From positions 1-28,578 of IMG/VR virus record IMGVR_UViG_3300020478_000045: a stretch of DNA of 28,578 nt, one strand, 5' to 3'. How positions within the stretch are numbered: the first letter of the stretch is position 1; the number at the start of each line of letters is the position of its first letter. The stretch is from a virus. A program made the translations under genes and the position numbers. This document shows, piece after piece, positions 13,081-19,141 of the stretch. Below the pieces are notes generated by a model, which worked only from the letters and a program-made list of their open reading frames with translations, searched no databases and was not told the origin of the DNA.

Positions 13081-13386
13081 ATGGACGTAAAAGAAGTCAT
13101 TGAATTAGTACAAAATTTAGGAGCACCCGTAGTATATAGTTTATTGGCACTATGGTTTATTAAGTTCCAATTTGTAAAAGCCGAGGATGCGGCTCAAAGA
13201 GGAAGAGAAGAACGCCAAAGAATCATTGATGATTTTACAGCCCGTGATGCGGAAAACGATAAACGGGCTTTTGAATTAGCCGAAAAGAGTAATGATGCCA
13301 TCAATCGTATGGCATCTTCTCTAGAAGCAAACACTAAATCAATGGACGCTTTAGTAGCTATAGTTACTCAACAAAACCAAAAGTAA
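13081..13386 (+). CDS. Membrane-anchored coiled-coil protein (possible holin/lysis protein)
   Basis: The 101-residue protein has one N-terminal transmembrane helix (about residues 11-30, APVVYSLLALWFIKF) followed by a long charged helix 'EERQRIIDDFTARDAENDKR' and further coiled coil. The topology resembles small BhlA-like lysis proteins, but no firm family match can be made by eye. AAGAGG precedes the ATG. It is the first gene behind the late elements and is followed by small membrane proteins and an endopeptidase, so a role in lysis is the best inference. Confidence 0.7.
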   Translation: MDVKEVIELVQNLGAPVVYSLLALWFIKFQFVKAEDAAQRGREERQRIIDDFTARDAENDKRAFELAEKSNDAINRMASSLEANTKSMDALVAIVTQQNQK

Positions 13387-13391
13387 ATAGA

Positions 13392-13511
13392 ATGCTACCA
13401 TATTGTGAAGGATGTTTTTACAGAAAATTTGGAAGAACAGTTCTTTGGTGGTCTCTGCCATTTATATTAGGTATTGCGATTGGGTATATTATTGTATTAA
13501 TAACACTTTAA
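13392..13511 (+). CDS. 39-residue membrane peptide with CxxC
   Basis: MLPYCEGCFYRKFGRTVLWW then one hydrophobic helix (SLPFILGIAIGYIIVLITL). A CEGC pair and basic residues precede the membrane span, so the N-terminus should stay in the cytoplasm. It starts five bases after the previous stop. It is a possible small holin, antiholin or accessory peptide. Confidence 0.6.
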   Translation: MLPYCEGCFYRKFGRTVLWWSLPFILGIAIGYIIVLITL

Positions 13512-13526
13512 GACAGAGAAAAACAT

Positions 13527-13745
13527 ATGTTAGATCAAATTTCAGGGTGGATTAAACAAGTCACCAACATAGGATTAGGGCTTATTGCTCTTGGTGTTGT
13601 GCTTCAAATCCTCTTCGGAGCCGTTGTTCCATTCTTAGGTTTGGATGTAATGGGTTCAGTCGTGGCACTTGTAAAGAGCCTCGGATCAGAAGGACTTGTT
13701 GGTTTAGTTGCAATTTGGGTACTTTGGGGTATATACTCTAAATAA
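13527..13745 (+). CDS. Two-span membrane protein, likely holin
   Basis: The 72-residue protein has an amphipathic start (MLDQISGWIKQVTNIG), a first hydrophobic span (LGLIALGVVLQILFGAVVPF), a short linker and a second span (GLVGLVAIWVLWGIYSK). The small size, two spans and position two genes before an endopeptidase make it the best holin candidate here. No family assignment is certain. Confidence 0.65.
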   Translation: MLDQISGWIKQVTNIGLGLIALGVVLQILFGAVVPFLGLDVMGSVVALVKSLGSEGLVGLVAIWVLWGIYSK

Positions 13746-13796
13746 CACTCCCATTGATTATGGGTTTTATAATTTTTTAACTACTAGGAGAATGAA

Positions 13797-13979
13797 ATGA
13801 TAAATGTTTTAGCCCCGATTATTTCGGGTACTGTGAAAACATTGTGTATGAGTATGCTTTCAGAAAAGCTACTTCAGCAGGTTATCCTTATCCTTTTAAG
13901 GCGTTTGGTAGAATCCACAGAGAATAAGGTGGACGACAAAATACTAAAGGCTTATGAGGATAGTCTAGCCAAATCTTGA
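13797..13979 (+). CDS. 60-residue small hydrophobic/basic protein
   Basis: MINVLAPIISGTVKTLCMSM then 'LLQQVILILLRRLVESTENKVD' and a charged helical end. AGGAG lies seven bases before the ATG at 13797. A mainly helical, perhaps membrane-associated protein directly before the endopeptidase; likely part of the lysis cassette. ATG at 13792 is followed by an immediate stop and is not used. Confidence 0.65.
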   Translation: MINVLAPIISGTVKTLCMSMLSEKLLQQVILILLRRLVESTENKVDDKILKAYEDSLAKS

Positions 13980-13980
13980 T

Positions 13981-14460
13981 ATGGCTAGTGAGGTAATTCG
14001 CATATCTAAAAACTTCTCTTTAGCAGAAATGGTAAAGAGTGCTACAGCGGAGAGATTGGGCGTGGATAACTCGCCCGGTCTGCTCCATCTCGTAAATCTG
14101 ACCCATCTTGCAATACATATTTTGCAACCAGTCAGAGATGAGTTTGGAGTTATTACAATTAATTCTGGTTATAGGAGTCCTGCTCTTAATGCAAAAGTAG
14201 GAGGCTCTAAAACTAGTCAACATTGTAATGGTCAGGCTGCGGATTTCGAGTCTTTCTCGACACCGAATCCAGATTTAGCAAAATGGATTTCAAAGAATTT
14301 AGATTTTGATCAACTCATTTTAGAATTCTATGATGGAGTCAACCCGAATAGTGGTTGGATACATTGTAGCTATAATTTGATGGGTAATCGTAAGAAAATT
14401 CTTACTGCTCTTAAAACCGGTGGTAAGGTAGTCTATAAAACTGGTCTCGTAAACAAATAA
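13981..14460 (+). CDS. Peptidase M15 endolysin (zinc D-Ala-D-Ala-type peptidase)
   Basis: The 159-residue protein has the full layout of Peptidase_M15_3 (PF08291): 'NFSLAEMVKSATAERLGVDN', 'NSGYRSPALNAKVGGSKTSQ' and 'HCNGQAADFE', then 'WIHCSYN'. Predicted zinc ligands are His81, Asp88 and His128. Such enzymes cut peptidoglycan cross-links and serve as phage endolysins. There is no signal peptide, so it would need a holin for export, and candidates precede it. It begins one base after the previous stop. Confidence 0.93.
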   Translation: MASEVIRISKNFSLAEMVKSATAERLGVDNSPGLLHLVNLTHLAIHILQPVRDEFGVITINSGYRSPALNAKVGGSKTSQHCNGQAADFESFSTPNPDLAKWISKNLDFDQLILEFYDGVNPNSGWIHCSYNLMGNRKKILTALKTGGKVVYKTGLVNK

Positions 14461-14462
14461 AA

Positions 14463-14573
14463 ATGTGTAATAACGAAATTTGTGAATCTGAAGATTGTAC
14501 GTGTGATCCGTGCGAATGTAGTGAGGAAAATCCCTGCGTTTGCTGTGATGACCATCATATAGAAGCCTACTAG
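14463..14573 (+). CDS. 36-residue metallothionein-like cysteine-rich peptide
   Basis: MCNNEICESEDCTCDPCECS then EENPCVCCDDHHIEAY: nine cysteines, two adjacent histidines and many acidic residues in 36 positions. Cys-x-Cys, Cys-x-x-Cys and Cys-Cys pairs resemble metallothionein-type metal clusters. The ORF starts two bases after the M15 stop. No clear ribosome site is seen, so translation may be coupled. It ends before the bidirectional terminator at 14599. It is last in a late operon, suggesting a role in metal (Zn/Cu/Fe) buffering or supply to the zinc endolysin; this is inference. Confidence 0.6.
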   Translation: MCNNEICESEDCTCDPCECSEENPCVCCDDHHIEAY

Positions 14574-14598
14574 GCAGTTAAAAAGATTATCAAAAGAA

Positions 14599-14620
14599 AA
14601 AGGCTCCAAAAGGAGCCTTT
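14599..14620. terminator. Bidirectional Rho-independent terminator
   Basis: AAAGGCTCC, loop AAAA, GGAGCCTTT: a 9-bp stem between the convergent lysis operon (+) and Hsp20 (-). T-rich tracts follow in both directions (TTTCTCATTT on plus, TTTTTCTTTT on minus). The GGCTCC/GGAGCC stem is shared with the terminator after gene 32. Confidence 0.92.
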
Positions 14621-14632
14621 CTCATTTCCAGT

Positions 14633-15073
14633 CTAAGACGAAACGATCTTAATGGTTTTCGGCTTATCTTCTTCGGGGATGACAATGTCCATATTAATAG
14701 TCAATACACCATCCTCTAATTTAGCATCCTTAATTTGGATGTTATCACCTATTGTGAATTGACTCAAGAAACTGCGGTTCGCAATTCCTTTATGAACAAA
14801 GGACTGGTCAGAATCATTCTCAGGTTCGGCTTTTTCGCCAGTAACCTTTAGAATGTTCTTCTCTAGTTCGACTTTGATTTCCGACTCTTTCCAGCCAGCT
14901 AAAGCAAACTCCAATACATACTTATCATCCGATTTGATGATATTATGTGGTGGATACTTTGCAGGTGGTTGTCTATCAAATTGCTGTAAAGCGTGGAAGA
15001 TGTTATCCAGTCCGAATGACTGATGTAACCATGGAGTGAAAAACTCCTGTGCGGTAGATAATTGCCTAGTCAT
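14633..15073 (-). CDS. Small heat-shock protein Hsp20
   Basis: The 146-residue protein has an alpha-crystallin domain: 'PPHNIIKSDDKYVLEFALAG', 'IKVELEKNILKVTGEK', 'FVHKGIANRSFLSQFTIGD' and 'AKLEDGVLTINMDIVIPEED'. The layout is that of IbpA-type chaperones, which hold unfolding proteins for refolding. Hsp20 genes are widespread in marine T4-like phages, where they may help folding of virion proteins. ATAAGGAG gives a strong ribosome site. The tmRNA coding piece lies just upstream on the same strand, and a TATAAATA sequence at 15284-15291 could be its late promoter. Confidence 0.95.
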   Translation of the reverse strand: MTRQLSTAQEFFTPWLHQSFGLDNIFHALQQFDRQPPAKYPPHNIIKSDDKYVLEFALAGWKESEIKVELEKNILKVTGEKAEPENDSDQSFVHKGIANRSFLSQFTIGDNIQIKDAKLEDGVLTINMDIVIPEEDKPKTIKIVSS

Positions 15074-15220
15074 AATTTCTCCTTATAAATTAAGCAAGAT
15101 TAAAATTGAGTCCTCACTATGAGAGACTCCTCTAATTTCGATGACCCTAAAGGCATCAACGAAAAACGTGGGGGCTTTTTTGATGATAAGGTAAGCCCCG
15201 TGGGAAATCCTCAGTCTTGC

Positions 15221-15274
15221 CTATGCGGCAAGAGCAACTCCGCGGTTAGCGGAAATGTAATCAGCATTGTTTGC
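15221..15274 (-). other. tmRNA proteolysis-tag reading frame
   Basis: Resume codon GCA at 15274 and stop TAG at 15221 give a 17-residue tag, ANNADYISANRGVALAA. The start Ala-Asn-Asn and the end Ala-Leu-Ala-Ala are typical of SsrA tags recognised by ClpXP or related proteases. The preceding AAACGTAACTGCAAAC resembles resume-site context in other two-piece tmRNAs. Confidence 0.88.
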
Positions 15275-15283
15275 AGTTACGTT

Positions 15284-15291
15284 TATTTATA
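15284..15291 (-). promoter_or_regulatory. TATAAATA inside the tmRNA coding piece
   Basis: An exact TATAAATA lies ten bases before the tag start on the minus strand. It could act as a late promoter for Hsp20, or simply be part of the tmRNA single-stranded region before the resume codon. The second explanation is sufficient. Confidence 0.35.
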
Positions 15292-15369
15292 CAAAGTTTT
15301 ACAACTTTTGCATCCTAGGTTGAGCGATTATAAGATTCAATTACCCAATCGAGTTCTATTTCGCCCCCA

Positions 15370-15531
15370 TCAATAAGATTCTACACGTTCTTTCTCTAAT
15401 TGTTTGAGCAATCGCAAGGGATGTCTCCCTTTGATATTGCCCATCCATCGAATCTGAGTACACAATGTACATTTTGGATTTCGTTTCCTCCATCCTGCTC
15501 GTCCACGTTTACCGACTCGTTTCTTCTTCAT
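15370..15531 (-). CDS. 53-residue basic protein inside the tmRNA intervening segment
   Basis: The ORF begins at ATG 15531, 14 bases after the CCA of the acceptor piece, and its TGA ends one base before the first G of the coding piece. It fills nearly the whole segment removed when the two tmRNA pieces are matured. The product starts MKKKRVGKRGRAGWRKRNPK, then CTLC, 'QIRWMGNIKGRHPLRLLKQL' and EKERVESY. It is very basic with one CxxC pair, resembling small nucleic-acid-binding proteins of marine T4-like phages. The ribosome site is weak (AAGAAG). Translation and tmRNA processing would compete for the same precursor. Confidence 0.75.
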   Translation of the reverse strand: MKKKRVGKRGRAGWRKRNPKCTLCTQIRWMGNIKGRHPLRLLKQLEKERVESY

Positions 15532-15544
15532 AGTAAAATCTTCT

Positions 15545-15613
15545 TGGTGGAGGCGGAGGGAATCGCACCCTCGTCTTGAATATCTCCACTTATAACTTTA
15601 CGCCGTTATTCTT
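15545..15613 (-). ncRNA. ssrA: Permuted tmRNA, acceptor piece
   Basis: The minus-strand RNA ends GACGAGGGTGCGATTCCCTC then CGCCTCC-A-CCA. This is a T-arm (GAGGG/CCCTC), acceptor strand, discriminator A and encoded CCA, the usual tmRNA 3' end. TTATAAG (15595-15589) and ATTC (15581-15578) pair with the coding piece. The T-loop is TGCGATT instead of TTCGATT, so position 55 is G. The 5' end is approximate and lies just after the stop of the gene at 15617. Confidence 0.88.
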
Positions 15614-15616
15614 TCT

Positions 15617-15829
15617 TCATTTATCACCATTCACGAAAGCCATTATTACTCTCGCTTCCTTTATAGCATTTTCCGGTGAAGGGAATGTAGGATATTCATC
15701 CTCAGGAATCTCTTTTCCTTCTGTTTCCCTTGCTACATCTATACGTTCTTTCTTCGCCCAATATTGCTCTTTCAATCGTTCAAGGGCGGTATTGTACATA
15801 TCGAAACGTAATTCATATGGTGTTGCCAT
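15617..15829 (-). CDS. Conserved small phage protein upstream of tmRNA
   Basis: The 70-residue product MATPYELRFDMYNTALERLK continues with an acidic helix and 'YPTFPSPENAIKEARVIMAF'. This pattern (ATPYELR...YPTxPxxxxxIxxA) recurs in hypothetical proteins of T4-like marine phages. AAAGGAG precedes the ATG. The stop is only a few bases from the tmRNA acceptor piece, so both probably share one transcript. Confidence 0.78.
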   Translation of the reverse strand: MATPYELRFDMYNTALERLKEQYWAKKERIDVARETEGKEIPEDEYPTFPSPENAIKEARVIMAFVNGDK

Positions 15830-15886
15830 AATCTTCTCCTTTGTGTGTGTTATGTGTGTCGGGTTACCAATGCCCGGTTAAGCTAA

Positions 15887-16681
15887 TTACTTAACATTAC
15901 TATATATACGATTTTGTTGGTTTAAGATCATACTTTTTTCAATTCTAGATTCGATTATAATGTCTTCTCTTTTTATTCGCTCCCTTGGAAATTCGGTGCC
16001 TTCTATACCACCTATAAAAAATACTAGTGTTAGGCGCGGATCTCCTTCAGTATAATAACTATTAGCCGCGTGGAATTCATTAGCATCATACATTATCATT
16101 CGATTAAAAACGTTCTGAAATCGGATTTTCTCGATAAAATTCTCTCTATGAATAGCCCACCCTTCGCCTCTTGCTTGCTCTTCCGTTCTTCCCATCGGAC
16201 TTTGAGTCGCAAAATTGTATTGGAAGTTGGGTTTCAATGCAAATAATGATGTACCAGAGTCCTCGTCTATGTCTTTATTGAGATATATAAGCCCGGCAAT
16301 GTCATCATCATTAGCAGTGGAGCCCACACCATTATCCTGGTGTATCCATCCCTTATTAATATCATCATTCTTATTCTCAGAGTATCTAGGAATCTCGTGA
16401 AAGTTCATATTGGAGAGTTTCCAGGAAATATTAGTATAGTCTAGATCATAGTAGCAAGACAATATTTTCCTTATTATTGCATTGTGGAGAACCTGATCTA
16501 TTTCCCAAAAATGTTTGGTCCTCTTTCCAGGCTGATTTCCTACTACCTCCTTAGGTAATGTCTTACTATACTCTACAAGAGACTCCGGATTATCAAAGAA
16601 ATTGTCAACGACCACAGGAAAAAACTTGTCAGGAGATTTCCATTTCGATTTTGTTGCTATATTTTCACCAGATCCACTCAT
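15887..16681 (-). CDS. 2OG-Fe(II) oxygenase-like protein (DUF6445-like)
   Basis: The 264-residue protein contains 'KGWIHQDNGVGSTANDDDIA', then 'GLIYLNKDIDEDSGTSLF' and later 'MIMYDANEFHAANSYY' followed by 'PRLTLVFFI'. The His114-x-Asp116 pair, distal His204 and Arg216 fit the iron and 2-oxoglutarate ligands of a double-stranded beta-helix oxygenase. The layout resembles DUF6445 proteins of marine phages and bacteria. The substrate is unknown. It is the second oxygenase-like gene in the window besides 22197-22772. Confidence 0.75.
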   Translation of the reverse strand: MSGSGENIATKSKWKSPDKFFPVVVDNFFDNPESLVEYSKTLPKEVVGNQPGKRTKHFWEIDQVLHNAIIRKILSCYYDLDYTNISWKLSNMNFHEIPRYSENKNDDINKGWIHQDNGVGSTANDDDIAGLIYLNKDIDEDSGTSLFALKPNFQYNFATQSPMGRTEEQARGEGWAIHRENFIEKIRFQNVFNRMIMYDANEFHAANSYYTEGDPRLTLVFFIGGIEGTEFPRERIKREDIIIESRIEKSMILNQQNRIYSNVK

Positions 16682-16727
16682 ATCTTTTTTCTTGACATTT
16701 TCCCCTCACCGTGATAGTAGGAATTCT

Positions 16728-17081
16728 CTATCGATAAGGAGTTACTGATACCGTCATTCTTGTCTTATTTCCAAGTGGACGGTGCATCTCACGTAAAGTA
16801 AAAGTTTCTCCGTGGAGTTCATATGTTACTCTATACCACTTAACGTGTTCGTTTTTGGATACCCACTCCACTTTGTCACATATAGTTTCTAATCCACCAT
16901 TGGTATGGATTTCTCTACAATCTCCATATCGTTTAACTTTGGTGGTTCGATAAACCGGCTCAATATCCACAACATTAGCATAAGTTACATAATGTACCTT
17001 ACTTCCAGAAACGTGTGCTGATCCTGCAAGAACCGTGCTAGCCATTGTGGTAGCTAGAATACCCAACAATATTTTTTTCAT
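16728..17081 (-). CDS. Exported small protein, outer-membrane/periplasmic type
   Basis: Start chosen at ATG 17081, where AAAGGAG lies eight bases upstream and MKKILLGILATTMASTVLAG forms a signal peptide. The longer frame would run through the promoter at 17116-17144. The mature part has 'VVDIEPVYRTTKVKRYGDCR' and a second cysteine near 'ETICDKVEW', then a beta-rich end. The 'V..I.PVYRTT.V...C' pattern is like the first half of glycine-zipper 2TM lipoprotein-type proteins, without the zipper. A periplasmic or outer-membrane role in the host is inferred, for example superinfection exclusion or envelope modification. Confidence 0.72.
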   Translation of the reverse strand: MKKILLGILATTMASTVLAGSAHVSGSKVHYVTYANVVDIEPVYRTTKVKRYGDCREIHTNGGLETICDKVEWVSKNEHVKWYRVTYELHGETFTLREMHRPLGNKTRMTVSVTPYR

Positions 17082-17115
17082 AATATTACTCCTTTCAATT
17101 AACAATACAGTATGT

Positions 17116-17144
17116 ATTATACGATAATTAAAGGATATTGTCAA
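17116..17144 (-). promoter_or_regulatory. Consensus early promoter of the exported-protein gene
   Basis: TTGACA (17144-17139), a 17-base spacer and TATAAT (17121-17116) on the minus strand, perfect hexamers. It would give a leader of about 28 bases with AAAGGAG. Confidence 0.92.
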
Positions 17145-17145
17145 G

Positions 17146-17580
17146 TTAAAATTTAGAAATAAATCGTGCGATTGGTTGAACGAAAGGAAGGAGAGCCACA
17201 GCCATCAATGCGTTTACGCCTGTATGAATTAAGGCGATTTGTTTAGTTATTCCGGTCGGCATTCCGTCCGATACCATTATGCCGGCAATCCAAATTGTGC
17301 CTGTCGTTCCGATATTCGCACCCAAAACAGCGGCAATCGCAGACGGAAGTGGTAATGCGCCTGAAGCAACGAGTCCGATGATTGCAGTTGTAGAAAGTGA
17401 GGAAGATTGCCAAAGGAGGGTACATATTATTCCTCCAAGAAACATATAGTAAGGGTTTCCTAAAAAATATGTGAGATGTTCTAAATTTCCTAAGGACTTC
17501 ATTCCTCCTGAAAACATTTTCAAGCCAACATAAAATATTACTAAACCCGCTATCGTTTGAACATAAGGATTATTTATCAT
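17146..17580 (-). CDS. Single-domain Na/Pi-cotransporter-like membrane protein
   Basis: The 144-residue protein has the hallmarks of PF02690: 'GLVIFYVGLKMFSGGMKSLG', 'LLWQSSSLSTTAIIGLVASG' with QSSS at 58-61, and 'AAVLGANIGTTGTIWIAG'. NptA-type transporters carry two such repeats; this protein is one repeat with about four hydrophobic segments. It may dimerise to form a sodium/phosphate carrier or act with host subunits. Phosphate limits many marine phage infections, so an uptake role is plausible. It overlaps the upstream gene by four bases (ATGA). Confidence 0.88.
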   Translation of the reverse strand: MINNPYVQTIAGLVIFYVGLKMFSGGMKSLGNLEHLTYFLGNPYYMFLGGIICTLLWQSSSLSTTAIIGLVASGALPLPSAIAAVLGANIGTTGTIWIAGIMVSDGMPTGITKQIALIHTGVNALMAVALLPFVQPIARFISKF

Positions 17581-17882
17581 CGGTCATAATCAGTATTAAT
17601 GTCTTGTTCAGGATCATCAAATCCCAGTGGATAAGGAAAAAACAGTTTACTCTCGCACCAGGCCGCGTTCTTCCATTCTTCTCTGGTTTCCACGTACTGG
17701 AGACTTTTGACCACTTCATATGTCAATTTGTAATATTTAATACATTTATGACATATGAAATACTCTAAAGCTATTTGTCTAAGAGAGGTTATTCTTTTAT
17801 ATCCCTGCTGGCAATACTCGCAAGGATAACTCATATTAGTATTGGTTAAGTCTGCAAATCCATTATCATATCTTTCAATCAT
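17577..17882 (-). CDS. Zinc-finger-like protein with two CxxC pairs
   Basis: The 101-residue product has CEYC at 21-24 and CHKC at 44-47, enough for one zinc site, followed by a helical region (YKLTYEVVKSLQYVETREEW) and an acidic tail. No family is recognised. It lies between the 30-residue membrane peptide and the Na/Pi-type gene in an overlapping operon. Confidence 0.7.
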   Translation of the reverse strand: MIERYDNGFADLTNTNMSYPCEYCQQGYKRITSLRQIALEYFICHKCIKYYKLTYEVVKSLQYVETREEWKNAAWCESKLFFPYPLGFDDPEQDINTDYDR

Positions 17883-17891
17883 ATATTACCT

Positions 17892-17984
17892 CTAATATAG
17901 ACCCATCAGTCCAATAAACCAATGAGTCCAAATTGTGAACCACGCTATAAACAAGCATAGAGTCTCTTTTTCGGCTCTATTCAT
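17892..17984 (-). CDS. 30-residue membrane peptide
   Basis: From ATG 17984, overlapping the nrdB stop as ATGA: MNRAEKETLCLFIAWFTIWT then HWFIGLMGLY. A single hydrophobic Trp-rich helix after a charged start. Coupling to nrdB supports it. The function is unknown. Confidence 0.55.
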   Translation of the reverse strand: MNRAEKETLCLFIAWFTIWTHWFIGLMGLY

Positions 17985-19141
17985 AATTCGTCTAAACTAA
18001 ATTCTTCATCTTTACTACTATCGATGGCGGCTACGTAATTTACTGACTCAATCTCCTGCGGAGCCGACTTTACGTTGGAGGAGTCTAGGTAATTATCTAC
18101 CCATTGACACGGGTTATAATTTCCATTAGTTAACCCAATTTTCTTTGGGTCTAATCCGATATTCGTCATTCTGATTGCGAATATATAGTCCATATAATCT
18201 TGAAGGATGTGAGCATTCATACCAATAAGAGGTGATCCTTTTGAGAATAGATACTCTATCCATACTTTCTCTTCCTCATATGCGGTTGCAAACATCTCAT
18301 AAGTTTCTGGTTCAAGTTCTTTCGCTAATTCTACGAAACCTTCTTCTACATCATTATTCAACATATTGATTATTTTCTGAAACACATCAAGGTGAATCAT
18401 TTCATCCCGTGCTATCAGTTTAAATATGTTGGAACTTCCCTGCATTAGCTTAACAGGCTGTTCAGAGAATGACCAGTTGGCTACAAATGTTGCAAAGAAT
18501 CGAATTCCCTCAAACATATTGATTACCAAAGCCGCCTTGTATATGGCAGTCTTTATTTCTTTTTCAGTTATTTCAAATAGAGGTTTCTTACCGTGTATGA
18601 AGGCTGTTTGGTTAGCTTCGTTTTTCTCAAATATTTCATTAGAATAATCGAAATTAGCCAGAATAGTTTTTGCTCTTGCTTGGATATGTTCATCGTTTAT
18701 AATTGATTCGATGAAATCATCTATGTTGTTATAGATGGCACGAACCATTTCCGTGTATGATTCTGAATGGAGTAGTTCGTTATTCTGGTGATTTGTGATA
18801 TACAATTCCCATTCGGGATTATTGGATATACCACCGTTATTGAATAATTGGAGTGGGGCTCTTCCCGCACAAGAATCTAGCGTTATTGCAAACTTGAGCC
18901 CAGCTTCGTAAATATGGCGCCCTGCTTCGTCAAGTCCATCGTAGTCCGTTTTCTCTTTGGACAAGTCTATTTCATTCTTGCTCCAATTTCCAATCGCCCT
19001 TAGTTCTTCTGCAAAGTCGAGAATCCAAGGATATTTAGGATCGTGATATGTCTGTATATTTCGGTGATCTGCATTGGGTCCAAGAAACAGCCTAGTCCTC
19101 TTAGAGTTAACTGTTTCGCCTAATGAGAATATTTTGCTCAT
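17981..19141 (-). CDS. nrdB: Ribonucleotide reductase small subunit (class I)
   Basis: The 386-residue protein holds the diiron-tyrosyl centre that starts ribonucleotide reduction. Visible ligands: Asp in 'ITLDSCAGRAP', Glu, His and the radical Tyr in 'NNELLHSESYTEM', Glu in 'MFEGIRFFATF', and Glu and His in 'IARDEMIHLDVF'. The C-terminal acidic tail (SSKDEEFSLDEL) is the usual docking tail for NrdA. ATG at 19141 overlaps the nrdA stop as ATGA; three extra codons upstream would lie within nrdA. With nrdA it supplies dNTPs for phage DNA. Confidence 0.95.
   Translation of the reverse strand: MSKIFSLGETVNSKRTRLFLGPNADHRNIQTYHDPKYPWILDFAEELRAIGNWSKNEIDLSKEKTDYDGLDEAGRHIYEAGLKFAITLDSCAGRAPLQLFNNGGISNNPEWELYITNHQNNELLHSESYTEMVRAIYNNIDDFIESIINDEHIQARAKTILANFDYSNEIFEKNEANQTAFIHGKKPLFEITEKEIKTAIYKAALVINMFEGIRFFATFVANWSFSEQPVKLMQGSSNIFKLIARDEMIHLDVFQKIINMLNNDVEEGFVELAKELEPETYEMFATAYEEEKVWIEYLFSKGSPLIGMNAHILQDYMDYIFAIRMTNIGLDPKKIGLTNGNYNPCQWVDNYLDSSNVKSAPQEIESVNYVAAIDSSKDEEFSLDEL

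Larger units (their letters stand above)
15171..15368 (-). ncRNA. ssrA: Permuted tmRNA, coding piece
   Basis: The minus-strand RNA starts GGGGGCGAAATAGAACTCGA at 15368. GGGGGCG pairs over seven positions with CGCCTCC of the acceptor piece at 15545-15613. GAAT-CTTATAA (15338-15328) pairs with TTATAAG...ATTC of that piece, forming helix 2. The tag frame (15274-15221) begins at GCA after AAACGTAACT and encodes ANNADYISANRGVALAA and a stop. CTTGCC-GCATA-GGCAAG puts the stop codon in a helix-5 loop. A GGGGCTT/AAGCCCC hairpin (15199-15171) may mark the 3' end, which is approximate. tmRNA frees stalled ribosomes and tags the products for proteolysis. The acceptor-before-coding order is the alphaproteobacterial/cyanobacterial permuted form. 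Confidence 0.88.

Noticed and set aside
15119-15376. 85-codon plus-strand ORF
   Set aside because: It is antisense to the tmRNA coding piece, and helix complementarity and the tag explain this sequence better.
15576-15881. 101-codon plus-strand ORF
   Set aside because: It is antisense to the small gene at 15617-15829 and the tmRNA acceptor piece; no ribosome site or domain.
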